From Lepus europaeus (taxonomy: Eukaryota; Chordata; Mammalia; Lagomorpha; Leporidae), in assembly GCF_033115175.1 (NCBI RefSeq), contig NC_084836.1, positions 68,185,297 to 68,249,296 on the forward strand: a DNA stretch of 64,000 nt. Reading direction: 5' to 3'. A program made the translations under genes and the position numbers. The notes beneath the pieces were generated by a model that had not been told where the DNA came from, did not search any database, and worked only from the letters and a program-made list of their open reading frames with translations. This document shows positions 43,704-53,966 of this stretch, piece after piece. Every line of letters begins with the position of its first letter. Position 1 is the stretch's first letter.

Positions 43704-43986
43704 GGACCGGTGCTGTGGCATTGCAGTGTTGCAAGTAGTCACCACCTGCAGTGCCGGCATCCCCTATGGGCGTGGGCTCGAGTCCCGGCTGCTCCACCTC
43801 CCATCCAGCTCCCTGCCGATGCGCCTGGGCCCCTGCACTTGGCCATTTCCTGGCTCCTGACTTTGGCCTGACCCAGCCCTGGCCTTTGTGGTCATTTGGG
43901 ATGTGAACCAGTGGATAGACGATCCCTCTCTGTAACACTGCCTTTCAAATAAATAAATAAATCTTTTTTTAATTTTTACCAAAAAA
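43704..43986 (+). mobile_element. CSINE inserted into the tail of another CSINE
   Basis: 'ggaccggtgctgtggcattg' to 'caaataaataaataaatctt', missing part of the body around 43,830. A 9-bp duplication 'tattttatt' flanks it (43695-43703 and 43987-43995). It splits the A/T tail of the reverse CSINE at 43996-44276. Confidence 0.88.
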
Positions 43987-44276
43987 TATTTTATTTATTT
44001 GAAAGGCAGAGAGAGGTCTTCCATCCGCTGGTTCACTCCCCAAATGGCCACAATGGCCAGGGCTGGGCCAGGTTAAAGCCAGGGGCCAGGAGCTTCTTCC
44101 AGGTCTCCCATGTGGATGCAGGGACCCAAGCACCTGGGCCATCTTCTGCAGCTTTCCCAGGCTCATTAGCAGGGAGCTGGATCAGAAGTGGAGCAGCCAG
44201 AACTTGAACTGGAACCCACATGGGATGCCGGCACTGCACCTAGCAGCTTATCCTGCTATATCACAACACCAGACCC
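43987..44276 (-). mobile_element. CSINE hosting the nested copy
   Basis: 'tttatttatttgaaaggcag' tail start through the body to 'tatcacaacaccagacccc'. Its outer tail continues as 43680-43703 on the other side of the nested insertion. Confidence 0.9.
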
Positions 44277-44304
44277 CAAAGTAATTATTTTTTAAAATAA
44301 TAAT

Positions 44305-44603
44305 TGAGGCAGATGCTGTGGTACGGCAAGTTGGGCCCTTGCCTGTAGGCCTGCATCCCCCTTCGAAGGCTTGGTTTCAGCCCCAGCTGCTTCACTTCCA
44401 GTCCAGCTCCCTGCTAATGTGCCTGGGAAGGTAGAGGATGATGGCCCAAGTCCTTGGGTTCCCACAACCCACATGGGAGACCCAGATGGAGTTTCTGGCT
44501 CCTGGCTTCTGTCTGGCCTGGCCCCAGGTTTTGCAGGCATTTGGGTGATGAACCAGTGGGTGGAAGGTCTCTCTCTCTCTGCCTTTCAAATAAAACACCT
44601 TAC
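44305..44603 (+). mobile_element. CSINE, diverged
   Basis: 'gaggcagatgctgtggtacg' head, older-type body, and tail 'gcctttcaaataaaac'. It follows the previous element after 28 bp. Confidence 0.88.
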
Positions 44604-44609
44604 AAAGAA

Positions 44610-45012
44610 GAAGCAGTGATAATAACTGCCCTTCCCACAGCCAACGCCTGCACTTCCAGGGAGAGCTGTGGTCTCAGAGCAGTCAAGGGGACTTCTAGTC
44701 TCAAACAGCAACCACCTCCACCCCTCTGTGCCCCCAAGTCTGTGGGCTCACCAGGAGCACCAGGCCACTGTGCCACAGCAAAGGCCCACCCCGGCCAGAT
44801 GCCTTGGATGGGGGAAGCAAGGAGGATCCTGAGAGTCAGCTTAGCCAATGTCCCCTGGCCATAGACTGCGCCCTTCCCGGCGCTTCTGCCCCCACACACA
44901 CTCCTGTAAATCAGGCATCCATTCCCACCCCCAATCTAGCATGATTCTCAAGATCTGTCCAGCAGCAGGGGCACCCACACCCGCCGTGCGGGGAGCAGAC
45001 CACTGTGGGTTT
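44610..45012. other. Intergenic unique sequence
   Basis: No gene or repeat recognised. Confidence 0.4.
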
Positions 45013-45030
45013 TAGAATCTGGTGCTCATA

Positions 45031-45358
45031 GGCCGGTGCCGTGGCTTAACAGGCTAATCCTCTGCTTTGCGGCGCCGGCACACCGGGTTCCAGTCCCGGT
45101 TGTGGCGCCGGATTCTATCCCGGTTGCCCCTCTTCCAGGCCAGCTCTCTGCTGTGGCCCAGGAGTGCAGTGGAGGATGGCTCAATTGCTTGGGCCCTGCA
45201 CCCGCATGGGAGACCAGGAGAAGCACCTGGCTCCTGGCTTCGGATCAGCGAGATGCGCCGGCCGCAGCAGCCATTGGAGGGTGAACCATCGGTAAAGGAA
45301 GACCTTTCTCTCTGTCTCACTATCCACTCTGCCTGTCAAAAAAAAAAAAAAAAAAAAA
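45031..45358 (+). mobile_element. Young CSINE with TSD
   Basis: 'ggccggtgccgtggcttaac' subfamily with a 20-A tail. The perfect 15-bp duplication 'agaatctggtgctca' lies at 45014-45028 and 45362-45376. Confidence 0.96.
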
Positions 45359-45479
45359 GGCAGAATCTGGTGCTCAGGAGATCCTGGGAGGGGCCGGCTG
45401 TGCTCTCCATGTGTGCAGTCCCCAAAGGGAGCAAATCCCACCTGGCTGGGACTCTTGGGCGTTCACAGGAGACTTCGGA

Positions 45480-46260
45480 ATCCTGAAGCCCGGACCTCAG
45501 CGGAGGAGAGGCCGCACCCAGGACGCCCACGAGAGGGCGCTCCAGGCCCGCCGGTGCCTAACCAGGCGGCTCCGACTCAGAGCCCAGCACGCCCAGGGGT
45601 GGGACGAACGAGATGCAGGAAAAGGGCGTGCCCACGTTCGCAGCGCGCTGTCTCACTGCTGTATTTCTTCCTCGTCGCCCAGGATCTGCTGCCATTGGAG
45701 GTGAGAAGCGCCCTGGGCGGGGTGGCCTCGTGCCGACCCTGCCCCCAGTCCCTGAGCACTCCCACAACAGCGGCCATCTGGGGATAGCATCCATGTCCTT
45801 GTGAACTCAGGCGCTACAACCCGGGAAACGGGCGTCCCGAGCGGCTGTGCGCCCAACGCCCTCCCGCACAGGTGCACACACCTGGCCAAACAGCCCGCGT
45901 GCTTTGTCGCGGGAGCTGACACCAGCGCGGGTCCAGGCTGGGAATACACGATCATCCCCGTCCCCAACACAGCTACGCCGAAGGGATGGCCCCACGATCC
46001 CGCCTGGGCTCCAGAGAGAGGTTTGCTGCGGCTTCCTGGAGAGTCGTGGCCCCCACTCTCCTAGGAGAGGCCCCTGCCCGCCCGCCCCCGGCTCGCCCTC
46101 CTTCCCAGCCACCTCCGCTGAATCCTTTGGGCCGCAAGGGGGCGCCAGCCTCACGCGGCCGCGGCCCCTCCCTTGCCTGGAGGAGGAACCCACAGAACCC
46201 CAGGCTGCCGTCCGCCGGACCCTGACACCCGGCCTTCCCTGCCCTGCTGCTCTGTGGAGC
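45480..46260. promoter_or_regulatory. CpG-enriched patch with CTCF-like motif
   Basis: GC-rich with frequent CpG (for example 'cctcacgcggccgcggcccc' at 46150-46169). It contains a CTCF-like site at 45527 and a weaker one near 46132, and no recognisable coding gene. CpG density is patchy, so calling this an island is uncertain. Confidence 0.4.
45527..45540 (+). promoter_or_regulatory. CTCF-like motif, 13 of 14
   Basis: 'ccacgagagggcgc' fits the core except for G at the pyrimidine position 5, a tolerated site in many bound CTCF motifs. Confidence 0.5.
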
Positions 46261-46636
46261 TGACACACCGCGCTGCCCGAGGCATGCCCCCATCCCTGGG
46301 GTGACTGCGGGCCTTGGCCTGCAGGATGCAGACTGGAACACGTGTGGCCCTGGCTGAGCGTGCGTGCTTAGTCAGCGCGGGCTAGGTGCCAGGGTAACGG
46401 CCAGCCTGCAGGTGTGCGGGCCTGGGCCCTGAGCAGGGTTCAGGGGGAGCCGGCAGTGGTGCAGCCAGCAAGCGGGGCGGGGGTCCTGGCATCAGATGGG
46501 GAGACGACGGAGCTGTGGCCAGCAGGAAGGGAGGGTGCCTGCTGGCACAAGACCAGAGGGCCAGGGGCAGGGGTGGGAGAGGGGTGGACATAGGGTGTTG
46601 ATCCAGAGGAAAAGACAACCAAACCGGAGCTTGGCT

Positions 46637-46890
46637 GGGGCCAGCATTGCGGCATGGTCGATTAACTTGCCGCGTGGTTCCCAATCTGAGCCCGAGGTTC
46701 GAGTCCCGGCTGCTCCACTTCCAATCCAGCTCCCTGCTGATGCACCTGAGAAAGCAACAGAAGATGGCCCAAGTGCTTGGGAGACCCGGATAGAGTTCCA
46801 GGCTCCTGGCTTCAATCTGGCCCAGCTCTCTCATGGGATGCCAGCACCACGGGCCACAGGTGACGGTCCACCTGCTACGCCACGGTTTTT
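46637..46890 (+). mobile_element. Composite CSINE
   Basis: A forward CSINE head and body (46637-46828, 'ggccagcattgcggcatggt' to 'ctggcttcaatctggcccag') joined to a reverse-strand CSINE head ('tgggatgccagcaccacggg' to 'cacctgctacgccac', 46834-46886). Confidence 0.8.
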
Positions 46891-46899
46891 AAGTATACT

Positions 46900-47860
46900 A
46901 CCTTAAAAGATTCTGATTAGCCAGAGGACACAAAGGCACGGGTGGGGTGCCCCTTGGAGTGGACCTGAACTCAACCAGGAGAGAGCTTTGGGAGAAATTC
47001 TCAAGGTAGCTTTTTCCCAGAAGGATTGCTTATTTTCTGTTCATCAAATAGCTTCATAAAGAATCCATTCCTTCCCACGGTGAGTCCAGCGACAGAGCCA
47101 CACGGTGACCGCTAGCTGTCACCAGAGGCCAGTGTGAGTGACAGGGCCGAGGACATGGGCTCAGAACATGCTGCAAGGAACCTGGGTGAGCTCAGTTCCC
47201 TGCAGGATGGAAGCATCACCAGTGTCCCGGCCAACTGCCCCCAGGAGCCAACAGCAGGTCAGGCCTTTGGGTTCCCTCGGCCTGACCCCTGGTGCCTGCT
47301 GCCCAGCCAACAGCCCAGGTCACTGACCCCAGTCCTTGAATCAGTTCGTTCCGAGCCACAAGGCAGCTGGGCTGTGCCAGACCCAAGCAGTCGAGAAAGC
47401 TCCAAGATGGCTCCTTTGTGACAGCCGGGCTCAGGGAAACCAGCCAAAACCTCGCACGTGACTGGAAGCGCGCGGCGTGGCAAACTTGGGGCGCAATAGT
47501 CATGGCAGAAGTGAAGTTCCGGGACCACATGTGCATCCTGTATAAGAAACTTGAACAGATTTAGCCATGGCTCCGTGTGTAGAACTTTGTTTCCCACCAG
47601 TTGTAGTTCCGAAATGTGTTTTTTAACATCACTCTTTGGAAGAGGGGGGAGAAAAAGTGAATTAAATTTAGTAATGTGACATTACAGTCTTTGGAAATGA
47701 AATCAATTTTATGCTGCCGTTCTGACAAAGCAAGCGAAATGAGCTCTCTGAGATGACATTCATCGCATTGTTTCCTGAAACGTTCTCGTCTCCCAGAGGG
47801 CAGAGACAGCCTTCCCAGAGCGTGTTGATTGCAATGGAAGCTCTGGAAGATGCTCCTTCC
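46900..47860. other. AT-richer unique block
   Basis: Less GC than its surroundings, notably 47,500-47,760 ('gaattaaatttagtaatgtg'). No SINE, MIR or L1 signature recognised and no coding frame. Candidate conserved noncoding sequence or a very old repeat. Confidence 0.35.
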
Positions 47861-47872
47861 AAAACTGCAGGG

Positions 47873-48170
47873 GAGGGGGCAGTTAGCCGCGTGGTTAGGG
47901 TGCCCGCCTCCCATATCCAAGTGCCTAGATGTGAGTCCCAGCTCCACGCCAGTGTGCACCCTTGGAGGCAGCAGCGATAGGTCAAGTGCTTGGATCCCTG
48001 CCACCCCCCATGGGAGACCTGGATGGAGCCCCCAGCCCCCCAGCTCCAGCCTGGCCCAGTCCTGGCCTTTGTGGGCACTTTAAGGAGTAAACCAATAGAT
48101 GAGCTCTCTTTGTCTGCCTGTCTCTTATCTCTTCTTCCTCTCAAGTAATTTAAAAAAAAAAAAAAAAAAC
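47873..48170 (+). mobile_element. Old CSINE
   Basis: 'gggcagttagccgcgtggtt' head, 'cttggaggcagcagcgatag' body, tail 'caagtaatttaaaaaaaaaa' with 18 A. Confidence 0.85.
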
Positions 48171-48189
48171 TGCCATAAAGAATCCTGCT

Positions 48190-48451
48190 CAAGAGCCGGT
48201 ATCTTAGTGCAGCAGATAAAGCCGCAACCTGTGATGCCAGCATCCCACAGGGGCACCAGTTCGAGTCCTGGCTGCTCCACTTCCAATCCAGCTCTCTGCT
48301 AATGTGACTGGGAAAGCAGCGGAGGATGACCCAAGTCCTTGGGCCCCTGCACGCACATAGGAGACCCAGATGGAGTTCCAGGCTCCTGGGTTCAGCCTGG
48401 CCCAGCCCTGGCTGCTGCAGCCATTTGGAGAATGAACCAGCAGGTGGAACA

Positions 48452-48497
<46 letters not shown>

Positions 48498-48519
48498 AAA
48501 TAAATAACTCTTAAAAAAG
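48190..48519 (+). mobile_element. CSINE, full length
   Basis: 'gagccggtatcttagtgcag' head, a 40-bp (TC)n tract, and tail 'tttcaaataaataactctta'. A short duplication 'aaagaatcctg' lies at 48177-48187 and 48520-48530. Confidence 0.9.
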
Positions 48520-48530
48520 AAAAAGAATCC

Positions 48531-48818
48531 TGGCTGGCGCCGTGGCTTAACAGGCTAATCCTCTGCCTTGCGGCGCCGGCACACCGGGTTCTAATCCCGG
48601 TTGGGGCGCCGGATTCTGTCCCCGTTGCCCCTCTTCCAGGCCAGCTCTCTGCTATGGCCCGGGAAGGCAGTGGAGGATGGCTCAAGTCCTTGGGCCCTGC
48701 ACCCGCATGGGAGACCAGGAGAAGCACCTGGCTCCCAGCTTCGGATCAGCGCGGTACGCCAGCCGCAGTGGCCATTGGAGGGTGAACCAACGGCAAAAAG
48801 GAAGACCTTTCTCTCTGC
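48531..48818 (+). mobile_element. Young CSINE, 3' truncated and tailless
   Basis: 'gctggcgccgtggcttaaca' subfamily head and complete body up to 'gaagacctttctctctg', then no CT tract and no A-tail. It begins directly after the duplication of the previous CSINE. Confidence 0.92.
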
Positions 48819-48829
48819 TTAACCTGAGA

Positions 48830-51800
48830 CTTATTCCCAGAGACCCGGGATGCTTTTTTTCCAGTAACACTCATGAGCGTCCCTGGGGCCAAAGGACCTA
48901 GGTCCCCACTTGAGCACCGCCTTACTCCCTGGGGGAGAGGGGTGCAGCCCACTGCTCCCTGCAGAGCGATTCTGAAATACCCATTTCTCCCAAATGACAA
49001 AGGATGAAACATCATTCCTCCTTTTACTCATCCCCCCTTCCATCCCTGGAACATTTGGTACGTGACAGTCGGGCCCAACAGGCGGCACATTGCTCCCTCC
49101 GCCCGCCACCTGTGCGTCTGAAGTGGCTGCTTGGGCTCCTGGTGTCTCCACACCCCGCCCCATCCTGGGCAGGGTCTCTGGGAGGTCCTCTCGGCCCAGC
49201 TCGCACCCTTGGGGACAACATGCTGAAGCCGGGAGGAGGGGCAGTGTCTGGAGAACCCACTGGAAACGCATTGGCACGGATTGATTTCCCCACAAAGTGT
49301 GCCAGCAACTATGCACCCCCCACCCCCAGCCCCAGCCCCGGCCCCTGCTGCGTGCATGCCAGCAGTTCGCCGGGCCCGTGGCTGCCAGGGCGCCCCCCCC
49401 AACAAGGTTCTAGCCCATTCCTACAAGTTCTCGTGGCTGAGGAAGCCGAGGGTGCCCAGTGCTGGGCGTTCCCTTCCTCTTCCCCACTCAGAGCTCCCAG
49501 GCACGAGGCTAGCCGGGGCCCTCCGTGCTCTGAGAGAGCCAGGCTGGCAAGGAGGAGGTGGCTTTTGCAAAGAATGGGCTCTGTGTCATGGAAACAGGAG
49601 GTTATGGGGATGGTCAATGTCACACAGGGACCCAGGGGGCCAGGGGCTCAGTAGGGAGTCGGAGCAGGAGTCCGAGCCCACAGCACCCAGCGGAAAGACA
49701 CCCCCCCTACAGGGGACTCCACTACAGAGGGAGGGGACTCCACTATAGAGGGAGGTGGCTCCTCGGGGTGTCCCTGCCTCAGAGACGGCTCTGGCCATAG
49801 TGTGAAGCATGGGGGCTGAGACACCAGCAGACATGGTAGAGATGGTGGCCGGGAGACAAAATGCAGCCTGGACCAGGCAGAAAAGGGACACAGTGGGGAC
49901 TGGCTGTGGAGCGGGGGTTGGGAGGGGAATTGAGGGAGGCAGCTGTGGGGTGGGGGTGGGGCGGTGGCAGAAGAAGCAAAGCCTGCTCAGGACAGAAGCC
50001 CAGCTCCCCTGACCCCTGCCCAGCCGGCCGCCCCCTCGCCAGGAAGCCCCAGCACGCAGGCCTCTCTTCCATCCCCCAAGACACGAGAGTTCATGGCCAA
50101 GATGGGACATTTTCACCCGCTGTGCCTCTGGCAGGAACATCGTGCCCCAGCACTTCCTTGGCCCCGAAGCACCTCACGGGTCAGCTCTCGACTCAGATGT
50201 CACCCCCCCCCGCCCGCCACCTGCCCCGCGCCCCACAGCTCCCCTGGATGCTGACCGACAGCTCCCGCGGGCATCACCCCCCCCCCGCAGGGTCCACAGG
50301 CTCCCACCCATCTTTGTAGGATGGAGGGAGCACTTGGGTGCCAGCCCCGCCTGCTGGCTGCAGGGCCAGGGCCATAGGTGCGGGAGAAGGGAGAGGGCAG
50401 GAGCCCAGGCTGAGCCCCCAGAACTGGGTCTGCAAAAACGGCAGACCACCTCAACACCAGGGGTGACAAGCAAGGGTGACAGAGCCCACCCCCATGGGCG
50501 CAGAGGTGGGGCAGGGGCTCCCGGAGTGAGAGCCAGGTGGTGGCCGGATCCGGGGTTGGAGGGGGGTCCCGATGCCAACGCTTGCCACCTGGGGTCTGAG
50601 TTTCCCCACTCTGCCGAAGGGGAGAGAAGCCGGTCTGAGCTGCTCTGGAGCCCGTGGTCTCAGGCCCCCTTGGTCCTGGCACCGAGCAGCTGGTCGCAGG
50701 GGAAGCGGCCAGGACAGCGGCGGCCGCCCCAGGGCTCCGTGGTTGGACCTTCAGGGGGGCGGAGGCCAGGCTGGGCGAGACGAGAAAGGAGGGAGGCTGC
50801 AGCCAGGAGGCGGCCGCCGGGGCAGAAGAGGCCTATTTTAAGGTGGAAGAAACCCGAGCGTGCCTTGGAGTCGCGGCCAGCAGAGAAGCAATTACAGAAG
50901 GCCGGGCCGCAGATGACACGGGGACAGGGAGGGCGCGGAGCGGGCAGCGCGGGCTCCTCTCTCCCCTAGGGAAAGAGGTGAGGGCATCAGAGCAGAGTTG
51001 GGGGGGGAGCGGGGCTTGAAGGGAGGCGGCCGGAGGAGGAGAGAGTTGGCCAGAGTTGAGTCATGGCCAGGCCGGGGCCATGCTCCGTCACCCACCCCCA
51101 GGACGTCCCTGGTGGACCTCAGCTTCCCCATAGCCGGGAGGGTCTCTGCGGGCACCCAGCGGCCCCGGGTGCAAGTTCAGACAGCTCTACAGTCATCTGG
51201 GGCTGTGCAGGGAGTGAGGTTGGGGTCAGACTCAACGGGAGAGATGGAGAGACCGGGAGAAGACAGAGGCCCTCGGAGCCAGGGAGTCTGGTGACGATGC
51301 TGAAAGCCCCTCTGGCCTCCCCCACATCACCCCTCTCCACCACCCAGGTCCCAGGCTGCAGGGCCCTTCCCAGCACCCCAGACCTGCTTGGGTCACAGAT
51401 GCTCCCAGCCAGCGCCTCCGTTTCCCAAACCCTCCCTTCGCTGGCCTCCCCCTCTCCTCTCCTGCCCCGGGGATCACCAGCCTCATTCACCTCCTACTGC
51501 CTTCTCACCTCCACCCACTGCGTCCCTAGCCACACCCTGGTCCAGGGCTCTCCCTGCTGAGCCTGAGCCCTACACACCCCCGGGAGGTCGTGGCGCCCCA
51601 GCAGCCGCCCCCTGCCTGTGGCTTCCCCACCCGTGGCACCCTGCATCTGTGCACCCCAGAACTGAGCGGACTCCGGGGTGGGCAGAGACAGCCCCTGCTG
51701 TGAGCTCTGTGGCTTGGGGTGGCCCCCTACACCCAGCCCAAGTACAGCCTGGGACCAAGATCTAGAACATTCCACGCCCTCGGCATGGGGGCTGCTTCAA

Positions 51801-53950
51801 GGTTAACAGGTGCAATCACAGTGCATCCAGGCTTTGGCCCAACTGCCCATCTCCATGGAGCCGAGACATCAGCACCTCCTGGCTGGTGGGGGTGGTGGGG
51901 GTGAGACCATCCTCTTCCCCGTTCTGACAGCCTCCATGGTCCCGGGATGCAGGACACCGGGGCTGCGTGGCAGGCACGGTGCTGAGCTCCGACCCGGGTC
52001 AGGACGACGGAATCAGGCCATAGAGAGGTGACTCAGTGTGATTCTGGAGTCCCAGCTCTTGACCAGGCTGAGGAGGGAGGAGAAACTTAGGCCTGCCTCG
52101 TTGTCCAGGTCCTGAGCAACGTGGGGCCCGAGGCAGGGCCACCCCCAGGCTCGCCGGGAGACCCTCCTCCCCTTCTGCCCCGTTATCCCTCACAGCCTTG
52201 CCCGTGGCCTGTGTCGGTCCCCTCGCGGCTCCCCAGCCAGCACAGGTGACTTTGTTTCCACTGGCTGCCTCTTTGCAGCCAATCTTCTCCCCGTCGCAGA
52301 TTAACCACCCCACCCCACCCCAATTCCTTGAGATCCGGGCCTGCAGTATCACTTCCTCCAGCCCCCTGGCTGCTCCCAGCATGAGCTCCAGCCCCCGCTC
52401 CCACCACCCCTGCTTGTAAAGCACCCACCCTGTGCGCTGCCCTGACTGCTCTCAGCCCCCCGCCTGCCCGCCACGGGCGCCCCCTCTTTGCTCCCGGGTC
52501 CTTCCTGTTTGAACTCCAGTGTCGTGGGGCTGTTACCTTGCACAGCAGTCACTTCACAGAGAGAGGAGGAGCACGTAAAGTATTCTGGGAAGAGATCGGT
52601 GGCCTGGCACCTCCTCCCTCCCTCCCTCTTCTCTTGCAGACGGGTTGTGTTTGGGGAAAATAACAATGTCACAGGAAAGAGACTGGGGGCCAGGAAGATT
52701 TGCAACCTGGAATCCAGTGCCCAGGATCACAAAATCCACTCTGCTCTCAGAGCCTGGGGTCAGGCTGGGCTCTCAGACCCCGCGGTAAACAGAATGAACT
52801 GGTGCTCTTGCACACGCTAGCCACAGGGGGGCAGCAGCGTGCTAGCATGCAAGTCACTCTGGGAAATTCTCTTACAGGACAGCCACCACTGTGGAGACCT
52901 CCGGGGAGAGGGGCGTGGTGGGCCCACCTATTTCAGTATCTACCAGAAACAGGTCATACTGCAGGGGAACAAGCCGCTGATTCCAAGGTAACGGGCTGGA
53001 AATAGACTGCTCTCCCACACATTTAATAACAAGCGGTAGGAAGCAATGGGGCACGGCCAGGTGCTGGGGGCACCCCAGGCCTCCCTGTGAGACACGGACC
53101 CGCAGCCCTCCACAGGACAGGCCACGGGCCCCTCAGACCACTGCCGCCCCGCACCGGAGCGGGGGCTGGGCCCGTGTCCCCAGAGGCCTGGCAGAGGGGG
53201 CACGGCCAGCACCCAGTCCCCGGGCTGGTGGGTTCATGCAGTCCAGGTGCATCTCAGGAGGTGCAGCAGAGCATGGGGGTCCCGGGTGCAGGTCTCTCCA
53301 CATCCAGCTGGCCCCTAGCCTGTCATCCGCACCACACACCGGGTCAGGGTGTCAGCGTTTCGGCAGCAGGAGGCAGGCTGTGCGTGTGGTGCTCGAGAAT
53401 CTGCAAAGACAGCCGTGCCCTCCACCCCCCACCCCGTGTCGCTGGTCAAAGGGCTACCCTGCGTGGAGGCCAGGGAGTGGACAGGATAAACCCTCAGCCC
53501 TTCCCAGCTCAGGGTGCGACCAGCCGATCCCAAGCTCCCAAGCACAGCCTAAGGGAGATTGCTTGCAGAGAGCCCAGGTGCCCAGCTTCCCCAGGTGGTA
53601 CTGAGACTGGTACCCACCCACCCACACCCACATCCCGCCTCACCCCGGCTGAGCACCCACTTCCCAGTATTCCCACGGCCCTACCCAGGCCCACGGCCCC
53701 ACAGCAAGCATCTCAGGACCTCCCCCAGGGGACGCGGAGGTCCCCTAGCGCTGAGGTGAAGGGACAGCAAGGACAGGAAGTGGGATTATCGCCCCAGGTG
53801 GGAGCAGACGCCACAGTGCTGCAGCCCAGCCCTGCTCTCCACTGGCCCCCGCTATTACCCTACCACCACCTGAACCTGAACCCAAAAGGCCAAGGCACTG
53901 GTCTCCCTGCTCAACCCCGACCCCTCCACTCCGACCACGTGGATCTTTTC
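48830..53950. other. Intergenic unique sequence, no repeat recognised
   Basis: Five kilobases without a recognisable SINE, MIR or gene, unusual in this SINE-dense window. A small tandem duplication sits at 49,724-49,764 and GC-rich stretches with CpG at 50,690-50,960. Spurious long frames (up to 304 codons at 53855-54769) cross the right end. Confidence 0.45.
49724..49764 (+). repeat. Small tandem duplication
   Basis: Two 21-bp units of 'ggactccactacagaggga' type, differing at one base, with a partial third unit upstream. Confidence 0.75.
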
Positions 53951-53960
53951 TCCATAGAGG

Positions 53961-53966
53961 TTTATT
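53961..53966 (-). terminator. SMIM41: Candidate SMIM41 poly(A) signal
   Basis: 'tttatt' on the + strand gives AATAAA on the - strand, the first such hexamer downstream of the SMIM41 stop. It would define a 3' UTR of about 1.55 kb. It is followed on the - strand by GT-containing sequence. Inference from position. Confidence 0.5.

Noticed and set aside
52829-52842. CTCF-like 'ccacaggggggcag'
   Set aside because: Mismatches at two core positions, including the A of the central AG, so it was left out of the motif set.
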